The position numbers were made by a program, and so were the translations under genes. The notes under the pieces are model-generated. The model saw only the letters and a program-made list of their open reading frames with translations. It was not told the origin of the DNA and made no database searches. A stretch of DNA of 64,000 nucleotides from Microbacter margulisiae. Its GTDB lineage: Bacteria > Bacteroidota > Bacteroidia > Bacteroidales > Paludibacteraceae. The stretch covers positions 1,550,001 through 1,614,000 of the forward strand of contig NZ_JACHYB010000001.1 of NCBI RefSeq assembly GCF_014192515.1, read 5' to 3'. Every line of letters begins with the position of its first letter. The first letter of the stretch is position 1. Shown here piece after piece: positions 19,061 through 28,756 of the stretch.

Positions 19061-20507
19061 CCTGATTTAATTTGTTAGCACCTGAAGAATATTCTGTTCC
19101 AATATAACCAGTAACACTACCTGTGCTCCATAAATTTGTTTTTGCATCGTAAGTTCCACCAAGATTATAAATAGTAATACTTGGACCTTGATATGGGACA
19201 GCACGGCTATCACGTACAAAAGTAGCACCGGCACGGGCTTCATTATATAAAGAGTTGCTAATATGAGAGTTTAATTCAGCTACGATAGAATTGGTTTTAT
19301 TTTCCATTCGATAACTGCTGTTATCAAAATAATAAGTTTTCGAACCAACCCCATAATTGTCTTCATACGAATCATTCAACTGGTAGCGCAATGCAAACTT
19401 ATTGTTTTTGTTAATATTCCAGTCAATACGACCCAAAAGAGAAAGACCTTCTGTATTAATATCACGTGGACTGTAACTATCAGTATTTCCTGTAATTGTA
19501 GCATATCTGGCGGCAATAGCCTGAGCTTCAGCATCTGTTATGTAACCATTTGTATATCCAGGAAAGTAATCCGATGGATAGGTATTATATTTATATTCAG
19601 CATTCGCAAAGAAAAACAATTTGTCTTTAATAATCGGACCGCCGAACGTAAACCCTAATGTCTTTGTAGATTGTTTTCCTACCTTTGATTTAGCATCTTG
19701 CACCTGGCTCCAGGTTCCATACATATTTTGATTAGTAAAGTAACCATAAACAGAACCTTTAAACGTATTAGTACCTGACTTAGTAATTGCATTGATTCCA
19801 CCTCCTGTAAACCCGCTCTGACGAACGTCAAACGGTGAAACTACGACTTGAATCTCCTGAATAGCGTCCAGAGAAATTGGGTTTGCGCCAGTCTGACCAC
19901 CATTAGTACCACTACTAGCCAATCCAAAGACGTCGTTGCTCACAGTTCCATCAATCTGAAATGAATTGTACCTGTTATTTGAGCCTGCAATAGAAATTCC
20001 ACCCAGTTTAGAAGCCATAACCAATGGAGACAACTTTGCAACGTCATAAATATTACGATCAACTGTAGGGGTGTTGCTAATTTGATTAGAATTGAAGTTG
20101 CTTGCAGCACCTCCTGCAGCACTTTTAACCCCGGCGGATGCTCGAACAACAACCTCTCCCAATTGTTTGACATTCTCTTTTAGAGTTGCATTTAATGTTA
20201 ATGGCTCTCCAAGGGAAAGTTGTACATTATCGTATACCACTTGGTCATATCCCAAACAAGCAATAATAATCTTGTATGGACCTCCAACTCGCATACCTTG
20301 AATAAAATAACGACCTTTATCGTTTGTTATTGCGCCATACACAGTTCCAGATGGTTCGTGAATGGCTTGAACAGTAGCACCGACAAATGCCTTTCCATCA
20401 GCAGTAACTTGGCCGTTAAGACTTGCAGTAGTAATTTGCGCCATAGTCGTCAAAGAAATCATTAGACTTATGGCAAAAAGCAAAAAACGCATACTTGTTT
20501 TCTTCAT
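19051..20507 (-). pseudogene. Oar-like TonB-dependent receptor, N-terminal part (IS4-disrupted)
   Basis: This is the first half of the disrupted receptor. It has a signal peptide (MRFLLFAISLMISLTTMAQ region), then a carboxypeptidase-regulatory-like domain (about 25-110, SLNGQVTADGKAFVGATVQA). A plug domain follows, with GEVVVRAS, an SFQIDGTVSNDVFG segment and IQEIQVVVSPFDVRQSGFTG, then early barrel strands. This layout and the reconstructed 1058-aa size match Oar-type receptors of Bacteroidota. The current frame gains three IS-encoded codons after IYT and stops at 19038, giving a 489-aa product without most of its barrel. No SusD-like partner is next to it, which also fits Oar rather than SusC. 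Confidence 0.9.
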
Positions 20508-21217
20508 ACTAATTTAATTTAATTAAACAATAAGAACCGTCATTAATCTCATTGCAAATGATTTTTTTGCATTTGCACATCTTCATCAATATGTTGATAT
20601 TCAATTTTTTTAAAGAAATAAAATAGTTCTCCGCGTTGATTCTACAAATATACAACATTCACACATAAACACCTTAGATATTTTGAAAAGTTTTCAACAA
20701 CAGAGTAACAGAATTGTTAAAGAATACTTTCCTGCACCGTTTGAAATTCACTGCAAAGGTAGCCACACTAATTATTAAAAATGTTACAAAACAATGAAGT
20801 TACACACGACACAACATAATGTATTTATTGAAAAGAAAATACGAAACGCATACGATCAAAAAACAAACTTTAGAAGCACTGGTTATCACCACCCGTGTTA
20901 ATTAAGATATAAAATACGAATACAATACACACTAATTCCTTTTTTTGTAATCTTCGTATTACACCGTTTTTGATATATGCAATACAGTAAGTATTAGAAT
21001 CAAATATCTTTAGGCAGATCAACCCAAATATTTTATTGAAATCTTTTACACTATCTTATTATTAGTTTAAAACAATATTATCTTTGCTACGTAAATAGTC
21101 AAACGAGTACTTTGCGAAATCTAATTCATCAAGATTATTTAGTTCAGCACTTTACGACCTATTTTCATCAGTTTTGATGCTATTAAGATCTTAATGCACT
21201 ATCAAAATAATAACATT
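20508..21217. other. Long AT-rich divergent spacer
   Basis: This 710-bp region holds no supported gene. It contains a minus-strand TACCTTTG at 20754-20761, a candidate -7 for the receptor gene with a TTTG 25 bp further (longer than usual). It also contains a plus-strand TATCTTTG at 21079-21086 toward the DUF6588-like gene. An 8-bp inverted repeat (20913-20920 with 20953-20960, AATACGAA) lies in the middle. Leaders would be long (about 250 and 130 nt) and may hold regulation not visible here. Confidence 0.5.
21079..21086 (+). promoter_or_regulatory. -7 box upstream of the DUF6588-like gene
   Basis: TATCTTTG fits TAnnTTTG. No good TTTG is found at 17-23 bp upstream. Confidence 0.45.
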
Positions 21218-22276
21218 ATGAAAACAAGACATCTATTTATCGCAATTGTAATCACATGCGTATTTGTTCCTATTTCTCTAACGGGACAAAATGACATATC
21301 ACAGTTATTTAAATCAGGGGCTACTGACATTCAAGGCTTAGCTGAAGGCTATCTGAAACCTGCAGGATATGGCTTATCTGAGGGCCTTGGTACCAATTGG
21401 TATAATACAGCAGCGACACACAAACTTCTTGGATTTGATATCACTGTCGGAGCTGGAGCCATGTTTGTGCCAACAAGCGACAAAACATTTAGTTTATCTG
21501 GACTGCAGGCTTTACAAGTAGTTAACGGACAAACATCGGCTCCTACCTTAAGCGGAAAAGGAGACGGAGTATTATTGAGATTAGCTTCGAATGGGCAAAC
21601 TATTACGGAATTTAGTACGCCCAAAGGTGTTACGCCAGTGTTACCTGCAATAAATGCCCAAATAACCATCGGATTGCCATTTGGAAATGATTTATCATTC
21701 CGGTTTGTGCCAAACGTAACAAATAATCGCTATAACGTAGGATTATGGGGAGTTGGAATAAAACACAATATTAAGCAATGGATACCCGTGGTCAAACTTT
21801 TACCATTTGATGCTTCAGTTATGATTGGATACACACGCGTTCATTTTAATTACAACTTTGAAAATCCCATTATCCCAAATGATCTAAACGACAATCCTAA
21901 CTTTACCCTCAACGTACCGGCTGGCGTTTCTTATGATAATCAAGGAATGAAGCTGACCGCAAGTTCTTTAATGGCTAATATTATCGTATCTAAAAGATTG
22001 TTATTTTTCACTCCATATCTGGGATTTGGCGTATCAAGCAATGATTTCCATTTCAATTTTACAGGAAATTACCCTGTGTTAGGCACGGTACATAGCGACA
22101 ATTCTATCGATGTAAACACACTGACCAATCCCATTCCCTTACATTATGCTTCCGTAAGTCCACAGCTAACACTTGGGTTCAGATTGAAGATCTTATGGGT
22201 CTTGGCACTCCATGCACAATATACATTTCAACAATACCCAACAGCATCAGCAGGGATAGGAATTAATATTCGCTAA
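21218..22276 (+). CDS. DUF6588-like Bacteroidota exported protein
   Basis: This 352-aa protein has a signal peptide (MKTRHLFIAIVITCVFVPIS, cleavage near LTGQ) and then alternating strands typical of a small outer-membrane barrel, ending in an aromatic-rich strand. The segment after the signal (NDISQLFKSGATDIQGLAEG, then GLSEGLGTNWYNTAATHKLLG) resembles what I recall of the DUF6588 family; that is recognition from memory. Function is unknown. The start at 21218 is chosen for the signal peptide; an ATG 8 codons upstream is possible. It is divergent from the receptor gene and convergent with serS. Confidence 0.75.
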   Translation: MKTRHLFIAIVITCVFVPISLTGQNDISQLFKSGATDIQGLAEGYLKPAGYGLSEGLGTNWYNTAATHKLLGFDITVGAGAMFVPTSDKTFSLSGLQALQVVNGQTSAPTLSGKGDGVLLRLASNGQTITEFSTPKGVTPVLPAINAQITIGLPFGNDLSFRFVPNVTNNRYNVGLWGVGIKHNIKQWIPVVKLLPFDASVMIGYTRVHFNYNFENPIIPNDLNDNPNFTLNVPAGVSYDNQGMKLTASSLMANIIVSKRLLFFTPYLGFGVSSNDFHFNFTGNYPVLGTVHSDNSIDVNTLTNPIPLHYASVSPQLTLGFRLKILWVLALHAQYTFQQYPTASAGIGINIR

Positions 22277-22289
22277 GCCCTGCTGACAA

Positions 22290-22316
22290 AAACAAAAAGG
22301 AGATATAAATCTCCTT
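22290..22316 (-). terminator. Terminator of serS
   Basis: A perfect 8-bp stem AAGGAGAT-loop-ATCTCCTT (22297-22304 with 22309-22316) is followed on the minus strand by TTTGTTTTTG. It may also serve the convergent plus-strand gene. Confidence 0.75.
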
Positions 22317-22331
22317 ACATAAAATCTATTT

Positions 22332-23600
22332 TCAGATGAGGTCAAACCCCGTGTATGAAACCAATGCATGGGGTATTCGAATTCCTTCGGGTGTTTGATT
22401 ATTCTCAAGTAAAGCAGCTACAATACGAGGCAGAGCAAGGGCACTCCCATTTAAAGTATGACAGAGTTGAGCCTTTTTGTCTTCATTTTTGAAGCGACAT
22501 TTTAATCGATTGGCTTGGTAACTTTCAAAATTTGAAACAGAACTTACTTCAAGCCAACGTTTTTGGGCTGCAGCAAATACTTCAAAATCGAAAGTCAGAG
22601 CCGAGGTAAAACTCATATCTCCTCCACATAAACGTAAAATACGCCATGGCAATTCCAATTTATCCACTAAAGACTGCACATAACTTACCATTTCAGTCAA
22701 TGATTCGTATGAATGAGCAGGAGTGTCAATACGCACAATCTCTACCTTGTCAAACTGATGAAGACGATTCAGACCGCGCACATCTTTTCCATATGAACCA
22801 GCTTCACGGCGAAAACAGGCAGAATAAGCACAGTTTTTGACAGGTAACTCATTTTCTTGCAAAATGACATCCCGATACATATTGGTCACTGGAACTTCAG
22901 CAGTTGGAATCAAATAAAAATCATCCACCTGGCAATAATACATTTGGCCTTCTTTGTCAGGTAATTGTCCGGTTCCATATCCGGAAGCAGCATTCACCAC
23001 ATATGGAGGCTGTACTTCCAGATAACCGGCTTCACGGGCATTATCCAGAAAGAAATTGATTAACGCTCTTTGCAAACGGGCACCTTTACCTTTATAAACC
23101 GGAAAGCCGGCTCCGGTTATTTTCACCCCCATTTCAAAGTCAATAAGGTCGTATTTCTTTGCTAAATCCCAATGAGGAAGAGCATCAGCAGATAAATCAG
23201 GAATAATGCCTCCTGTGCATTCAATCACATTATCCTCAGCAATCCGGCCCTCTGGAACTGATTCGTGGGGGAGATTTGGAATCGTCACCAACAAATCGTT
23301 CAATTCTTTTTCCACGTTATCCAAATCGGATGAGAGAGATTTAATTGTTTCCTTAAGGTCAGAAGTTTTTGCCTTGGCATCAGCCGCTTCTAATTGTTTT
23401 CCCTGCTTAAAAAGCTCTCCGATCACTTTAGACAGGTTGTTCATTTCAGCAGACGTAGCATCCAAAGTAGATTGAATGGATCGACGCTGGAAATCTAGGG
23501 CAACAATTTTTTCAATAATTTCAGCGCCATCAAAGTGCTTTTTCGCCAAACGCCGAATCACTTCTTCTTTATTTTCGATGATAACTTTTAGTGTCAACAT
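22332..23600 (-). CDS. serS: Seryl-tRNA synthetase
   Basis: SerRS charges tRNA-Ser. From ATG 23600 the product is 422 aa, starts MLTLKVI and has an N-terminal tRNA-binding coiled coil (about 30-110). The class II core follows, with motif 2 CFRREAGSYGKD and motif 3 GIRIPHALVSY. A Met seven codons upstream (23621) lies inside the probable -7 box (23619-23626), so it cannot be the start. Strong terminators lie on both sides, so the gene is probably monocistronic. Confidence 0.96.
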   Translation of the reverse strand: MLTLKVIIENKEEVIRRLAKKHFDGAEIIEKIVALDFQRRSIQSTLDATSAEMNNLSKVIGELFKQGKQLEAADAKAKTSDLKETIKSLSSDLDNVEKELNDLLVTIPNLPHESVPEGRIAEDNVIECTGGIIPDLSADALPHWDLAKKYDLIDFEMGVKITGAGFPVYKGKGARLQRALINFFLDNAREAGYLEVQPPYVVNAASGYGTGQLPDKEGQMYYCQVDDFYLIPTAEVPVTNMYRDVILQENELPVKNCAYSACFRREAGSYGKDVRGLNRLHQFDKVEIVRIDTPAHSYESLTEMVSYVQSLVDKLELPWRILRLCGGDMSFTSALTFDFEVFAAAQKRWLEVSSVSNFESYQANRLKCRFKNEDKKAQLCHTLNGSALALPRIVAALLENNQTPEGIRIPHALVSYTGFDLI

Positions 23601-23618
23601 GATTGTCTGTATTTTTTG

Positions 23619-23626
23619 CAAAGTTA
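23619..23626 (-). promoter_or_regulatory. -7 box of serS
   Basis: TAACTTTG on the minus strand predicts initiation near 23612, 12 nt before the ATG. The -33 element is not clear. It decides the serS start. Confidence 0.5.
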
Positions 23627-23692
23627 CAATTATTTTGTGTGTCTACCGGTTTTGAGCGACAAGCAATGATAATTTATCCATCACCATAAATA

Positions 23693-23741
23693 AAAAAAGT
23701 CTCATCATTGCTCTTTACCAGAGCAATGATGAGACTTTTTT
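23693..23741 (-). terminator. Terminator of rplU-rpmA
   Basis: A perfect 22-bp stem (23693-23714 with 23720-23741) has a 5-nt loop and T runs on both strands. It lies 14 bp after rpmA. Confidence 0.92.
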
Positions 23742-23754
23742 CGTATAAGGGGAT

Positions 23755-24018
23755 TTACTCCGCAGCCACTTGTTCTATAGAAACAAATGATTTATTATCT
23801 TTTCTCTTACGAAAAACTACTTTACCATTGACCAACGCAAAAAGGGTATGATCTTTACCCATTCCGACATTTTCGCCAGGATTGTGGACAGTTCCACGTT
23901 GACGAACTATAATGTTACCAGCTTTTGCAAATTGGCCGCCAAAAACTTTCACGCCTAATCGTTTACTTTCCGATTCACGGCCGTTTTTTGAACTACCGAC
24001 TCCTTTTTTATGTGCCAT
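23755..24018 (-). CDS. rpmA: 50S ribosomal protein L27
   Basis: L27 is a large-subunit protein whose N-terminus reaches the peptidyl-transferase centre. The 87-aa product starts [20 protein letters not shown], the unprocessed type without the Firmicutes N-terminal extension. It also has [17 protein letters not shown]. It lies 20 bp after rplU in the usual two-gene operon and is followed by a strong terminator. Confidence 0.97.
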   Translation of the reverse strand: MAHKKGVGSSKNGRESESKRLGVKVFGGQFAKAGNIIVRQRGTVHNPGENVGMGKDHTLFALVNGKVVFRKRKDNKSFVSIEQVAAE

Positions 24019-24038
24019 TATGGTTTAATTTTTAATGT

Positions 24039-24353
24039 TTACGCAACGATTTCTTTGATGAATAACTCAGTGAAATATTGACGGTGCCCATTCATTTTTT
24101 GATAGTCATTCTTACGTACTTTTTTAAACACAAGAACTTTATCACCTTTTACATGAGCTTTCACTTCTGCAACAATTTTTACTCCTTCTACAACAGGAGC
24201 ACCTACTGAAACATTACCTTCATTCTCTACAAGCAATACTTTGTCAAAAGTAACTTCCGATCCTATTTCAGCTTCTTCCATACGATGAACATACAATTTC
24301 TGTCCGGCTTCCACCTTGAATTGTTGTCCCAAAATTTCAACGATAGCGTACAT
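24039..24353 (-). CDS. rplU: 50S ribosomal protein L21
   Basis: L21 binds 23S rRNA in the large subunit. From ATG 24353 it is 104 aa and starts [20 protein letters not shown], the standard N-terminus. The frame is open 18 codons upstream, but that segment lies in the leader after the promoter and is not L21-like. [15 protein letters not shown] segment ends the protein. It is the first gene of rplU-rpmA, with a leader of about 84 nt. Confidence 0.97.
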   Translation of the reverse strand: MYAIVEILGQQFKVEAGQKLYVHRMEEAEIGSEVTFDKVLLVENEGNVSVGAPVVEGVKIVAEVKAHVKGDKVLVFKKVRKNDYQKMNGHRQYFTELFIKEIVA

Positions 24354-24442
24354 AACACGTTTATTTTTATATTTTATCCGTGAGGTGAGATACTTGCTAC
24401 CTTGCAACAGCGCTACTTAAAACCCCCTCGAAAATTGAGATG

Positions 24443-24474
24443 CAAAGGTAAGTATTTCTTTTTGAGTTACCAAA
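24443..24474 (-). promoter_or_regulatory. Promoter of rplU-rpmA
   Basis: TTTG (24471-24474), 20 bp, TACCTTTG (24443-24450) on the minus strand match the consensus exactly. Initiation near 24437 gives an 84-nt leader. Confidence 0.8.
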
Positions 24475-24502
24475 AGCTCTACATTAATTTAGAATAGCAC
24501 AA

Positions 24503-25309
24503 CTACACCATATTATAAAAGAAACGAAGCAGAAATTGATAGGTTCTATCCGGTACCCAAGCCTTTGATTTTGCAAACCCTACCTGTACTATATTTCCGA
24601 CTTTATAACGAAATTTAGGATGCTTAGCGTTTACAATGCGAGCAACTACCTTTGCCAATTGTATAGGTTTAAATCCGTTTTGCTCCTCCTTTTCAATATT
24701 CTTCAATGTTTTAGCAAACTGTGCTCCATACGCATCACTCTTTTGAGTAATTTCTGATAATACCCGGCTGGCAGTAAAACCAGTTGCAAAATCACCCGGT
24801 TCAATAAGGCATACATTAATATGAAAAGATTTCAATTCCAGGCTTAAAGCTTCGCTGTATCCTTCAATGGCAAATTTGGAAGCTGAATAGAAAGCTTGAA
24901 AAGGTAAGCCCATAACGCCACCTAAAGAACTAAAATTAACAATAGTACCTTGTTTAGCCTTCCGCATGTGAGGTAGCACAACAGAACAAACATTAACCGT
25001 TCCCATAAAATTGGTGTTCATCTGCAAATTGATTTCTTCCGGTGTTGCCAATTCAGCAGCGCCACCAATCCCCATACCGGCATTATTCAATACCACATCG
25101 ATATGACCATGTTCTTTAATAACCTGCCCGATAGCTTGAGATACAGAATCGGAATTGGTGACATCCATTTGAATGAATTTAACATTTCCTGATGAGATCA
25201 TTTGACGGCGACCTGTACCATAGACAGTATGTCCAAGCGTAGCCAAATGTTCAGCGCACGCTTTACCCAAACCAGATGTTGCTCCGGTAATAAAAACAAC
25301 TTTTCCCAT
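24503..25309 (-). CDS. Short-chain dehydrogenase/reductase
   Basis: This is a classical SDR of 268 aa with unknown substrate. It has the NAD(P)-binding TGATSGLGKA at residues 8-17, an Arg pair after strand 2 (GTGRRQ, suggesting NADPH), LNNAGMGIGG, catalytic Ser in NFSSLGG, and YSASK with Tyr and Lys. EPGDFATGF follows, as in the family. It has no signal peptide. It lies between rplU and carB on the minus strand, 130 bp after carB, and has its own -7 box. Confidence 0.88.
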   Translation of the reverse strand: MGKVVFITGATSGLGKACAEHLATLGHTVYGTGRRQMISSGNVKFIQMDVTNSDSVSQAIGQVIKEHGHIDVVLNNAGMGIGGAAELATPEEINLQMNTNFMGTVNVCSVVLPHMRKAKQGTIVNFSSLGGVMGLPFQAFYSASKFAIEGYSEALSLELKSFHINVCLIEPGDFATGFTASRVLSEITQKSDAYGAQFAKTLKNIEKEEQNGFKPIQLAKVVARIVNAKHPKFRYKVGNIVQVGFAKSKAWVPDRTYQFLLRFFYNMV

Positions 25310-25383
25310 AATAAAGTAGGTTTAAGAGATTGTCAGCTTTGATACATGATCACGCAAAATATAGCTTGCTCTATTAATTTCGG

Positions 25384-25391
25384 CAAAGATA
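25384..25391 (-). promoter_or_regulatory. -7 box upstream of the SDR gene
   Basis: TATCTTTG on the minus strand lies 75 bp before the SDR ATG; no -33 partner at the usual distance. Confidence 0.45.
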
Positions 25392-25440
25392 TATTTTATT
25401 TCAGTCACTACTGATACCCTTGCCAAAAGAATCAGCACCT

Positions 25441-28400
25441 TTATTTATATTCAGCCCAATGACGGATATCTATATCATCCATGCTCATTTTGCAAAATGC
25501 TTTAATAAAAGCACTTGCTAAACGAGCATTCGTAATCAACGGAATATTAAAATCGATAGCTCCTCTTCTGATCTTATATCCATTAGAAAGTTCCCGCTTC
25601 GTTAAATTTTTCGGAATGTTAATTACCAAATCAAATGTTTTATCGGCAATCATGCTCATCACATTATGATCTCCATCCTCATCTGGCCAATTCACATCCA
25701 CAGCTTTGACGCCGTGAGCTTCAAGAAATTGTTGTGTACCATGCGTAGCAAAGATCTGATATTCTTTATTTTGCAGTAAACGACATGCTTCCAGTAGTTC
25801 CACCTTTGATTTGGTTTCGCCGGAAGAAACCATCACAGTCTTCTCTGGAATCCGGTATCCAACAGATAACATGGCGGTGAGCAAGGCGTCATCAAAATGA
25901 TGCCCAATACAACCTACCTCTCCTGTCGAAGCCATATCAACACCTAAAACAGGATCTGCTTTCTGTAATCGGGTGAAAGAAAACTGAGAAGCTTTAATTC
26001 CCACATAGTCCAGATCAAACGCTGACTTTTGCGGTTTTGCCGGATTCAATCCCAACATAACCTGAGTAGCTAAATCTATAAAATTAATTTTTAGTACTTT
26101 TGAAACAAATGGAAAACTTCGTGAAGCACGCAGGTTACATTCAATAACCTTAATATCATTATCTTTTGCCAGAAATTGAATATTGAAGGGGCCCGATATA
26201 TTAAGCGATTTTGCTATTTGGCGTGCAATTTGTTTGATTCGACGAACCGTCTCTACATAAATCTTTTGAGGTGGAAACTGAATCGTAGCATCACCGGAAT
26301 GCACTCCTGCAAATTCAACATGTTCCGAGATGGCATATACCACAATTTCCCCCTTATTGGCAACTGCATCAATCTCAATTTCCTTAGCGTTTTCAATAAA
26401 TTCGGAAACAACTACCGGATGCTCCTGTGATACTTCAGTCGCTAATTTCAAGAACTCTTCCAGCTCTTCTTCGTTCGAACATACATTCATGGCAGCACCC
26501 GAAAGCACATAAGATGGACGAACTAAAACAGGAAATCCCACATTAGTCACAAATTGTTTTACATCATCAAAGGATCTCAACTCCTGCCAGCGCGGCTGGT
26601 CTATCTTCAGCTTATCCAGCATACTGGAAAACTTATGCCTGTCTTCGGCATTGTCAATAGAAGCTGCATCTGTACCAAGAAGATGTACATTGGCTTCACT
26701 TAGCCGAACAGCAAGATTGTTTGGAATCTGACCACCGACAGAAACGATAGTTCCCATTGGATTTTCTAATTCCAAAATATCCATCACACGCTCATATGTC
26801 AATTCATCAAAATACAAACGATCGCACATGTCATAGTCAGTCGAAACAGTTTCTGGATTGTAATTAATCATTACCGACCGTAACCCTTCTTTGCGAATCG
26901 TATTCAATGCGTTGACACTACACCAGTCAAACTCAACGGAACTACCGATACGGTAAGCTCCCGAACCAAGGACAACCACCGATCGGTGATCACCTAAATA
27001 ATGTATGTCATTAGATGTTCCGTTGTATGTAATATAAAGATAATTAGTTTGTGCCGGATATTCAGCAGCTAAAGTATCAATTTGTTTTACTACAGGAGTA
27101 ATACCACGTTTCTTTCGTTCCGCCCGTACCTCGTTAGCACGTTCAGCCATATTATTTTTTGCATGAAACAGTAAACGAGCAATCTGGAAATCAGAAAAAC
27201 CGGTTTGTTTTGCCTGGCGGAACAAAATATCCGAAGTGGCCTCAAACGAACCTGCTTGTTCCAGCTTGTGTGCAATATCTACAATATTTTGAAGTTTTTG
27301 CAAAAACCATTTATCGATCTTTGTTAAGTCATGAATACGATCAATGGAATAACCCATCTGTATCGCCTGTGAAAGATAAAAAATCCGCCGGTCTGTTGGT
27401 TCAGCAAGCGCTTTATCCAAATCATCGACATCCAATTGTTTATTTCCGATGAAACCGTGCATGCCCTGTTGGATCATTCGCAAGCCCTTTTGCAACGATT
27501 CTTCAAAGGTACGACCAATAGCCATCACCTCTCCTACACTTTTCATGCTACTGCCTATTTCACGTGAAACACCGTGAAATTTAGCCAAATCCCACCGTGG
27601 AATTTTACAAACGACATAATCAAGAGCAGGTTCAAAAAATGCAGGTGTGGTTTTAGTAACCGAATTCTTCAAATCAAACAAACCATAACCAAGAGCCAGC
27701 TTTGCCGCTACAAAAGCCAAGGGATAACCCGTAGCTTTCGAAGCCAAAGCCGAAGATCGACTCAGGCGGGCATTCACTTCAATGACCCTGTAATCTTCGG
27801 AATCAGGATCCAAAGCATACTGTACATTACATTCCCCTACAATCCCTATATGACGGACGATGCGAATAGCAATTTCACGCAGCTTATGATATTCACTGTT
27901 AGTCAACGTTTGCGAAGGTGCCACTACAATACTTTCTCCCGTGTGAATTCCCAGAGGATCAAAATTTTCCATATTACATACCGTGATGCAATTATCGAAG
28001 CGATCACGGACAACCTCATATTCTACCTCTTTCCACCCTTTCAATGATTTTTCAATCAATAATTGAGGGGAATAGTTCAATGCTTTTTGTGCAAGAATTC
28101 TCAATTCTTGTTCATTATTACAAAAACCGCTGCCCAATCCTCCTAAGGCATAAGCAGCCCTTACAATAATAGGGTATTCCAGCGATTCGGCTGCGCTAAT
28201 AGCATCTTCCAGGTTATGAACAGCAACGCTCTTGATGGTTTTTACATCAATCTCATCTAATTTCCGAACAAACAATTCTCGATCCTCTGTATCCATTATT
28301 GCCTGTACGGGAGTACCTAAAACGCGAAGATTATATTTTTCCAGTATTCCTGTTTGATAAAGCTGAACTCCGCAGTTGAGCGCTGTTTGTCCTCCAAAAG

Positions 28401-28695
28401 CGAGTAACAGTCCATCCGGATTTTCTTTTCGGATTACCTTTTCGACAAAAAAAGGAGTAATAGGGAGAAAATAAATCTTGTCGGCAACCCCTTCTGAAGT
28501 TTGTACCGTGGCAATGTTCGGATTAATCAAAACAGTTTCGATACCCTCTTCTTTCAAAGCTTTTAATGCTTGAGATCCAGAATAGTCAAACTCACCTGCT
28601 TCTCCGATTTTCAGAGCTCCGGAACCAAGAATTAATACTTTTTTAATAAGGGAAACCACGTTATCTTTAGATATCATCATATCTGTGACGTTCAT
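25441..28695 (-). CDS. carB: Carbamoyl-phosphate synthase, large subunit
   Basis: CarB makes carbamoyl phosphate for pyrimidines and arginine from bicarbonate, ATP and ammonia delivered by CarA. The 1084-aa protein has two ATP-grasp halves (about 10-410 and 565-940), an oligomerisation domain between them, and a C-terminal MGS-like allosteric domain. The N-terminal half is notably like the synthetase part of eukaryotic CAD/CPS1 (LGSGALKIGEAGEFDYSGSQ, then VEKSLKGWKEVEYEVVRD). Three closely spaced Mets make the exact start uncertain. It lies 61 bp after carA with no separate promoter. Confidence 0.96.
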   Translation of the reverse strand: MNVTDMMISKDNVVSLIKKVLILGSGALKIGEAGEFDYSGSQALKALKEEGIETVLINPNIATVQTSEGVADKIYFLPITPFFVEKVIRKENPDGLLLAFGGQTALNCGVQLYQTGILEKYNLRVLGTPVQAIMDTEDRELFVRKLDEIDVKTIKSVAVHNLEDAISAAESLEYPIIVRAAYALGGLGSGFCNNEQELRILAQKALNYSPQLLIEKSLKGWKEVEYEVVRDRFDNCITVCNMENFDPLGIHTGESIVVAPSQTLTNSEYHKLREIAIRIVRHIGIVGECNVQYALDPDSEDYRVIEVNARLSRSSALASKATGYPLAFVAAKLALGYGLFDLKNSVTKTTPAFFEPALDYVVCKIPRWDLAKFHGVSREIGSSMKSVGEVMAIGRTFEESLQKGLRMIQQGMHGFIGNKQLDVDDLDKALAEPTDRRIFYLSQAIQMGYSIDRIHDLTKIDKWFLQKLQNIVDIAHKLEQAGSFEATSDILFRQAKQTGFSDFQIARLLFHAKNNMAERANEVRAERKKRGITPVVKQIDTLAAEYPAQTNYLYITYNGTSNDIHYLGDHRSVVVLGSGAYRIGSSVEFDWCSVNALNTIRKEGLRSVMINYNPETVSTDYDMCDRLYFDELTYERVMDILELENPMGTIVSVGGQIPNNLAVRLSEANVHLLGTDAASIDNAEDRHKFSSMLDKLKIDQPRWQELRSFDDVKQFVTNVGFPVLVRPSYVLSGAAMNVCSNEEELEEFLKLATEVSQEHPVVVSEFIENAKEIEIDAVANKGEIVVYAISEHVEFAGVHSGDATIQFPPQKIYVETVRRIKQIARQIAKSLNISGPFNIQFLAKDNDIKVIECNLRASRSFPFVSKVLKINFIDLATQVMLGLNPAKPQKSAFDLDYVGIKASQFSFTRLQKADPVLGVDMASTGEVGCIGHHFDDALLTAMLSVGYRIPEKTVMVSSGETKSKVELLEACRLLQNKEYQIFATHGTQQFLEAHGVKAVDVNWPDEDGDHNVMSMIADKTFDLVINIPKNLTKRELSNGYKIRRGAIDFNIPLITNARLASAFIKAFCKMSMDDIDIRHWAEYK

Positions 28696-28756
28696 ATTGT
28701 AGTGAATTTTACTTTTAATAAATCTACCTCATTCCAATCAGTCTTGCTGCTTTGAT

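Noticed and set aside
24354..24437. Ribosomal-protein autoregulatory RNA in the rplU leader
   Set aside because: Only a 4-bp stem could be found; no recognisable r-protein leader motif.
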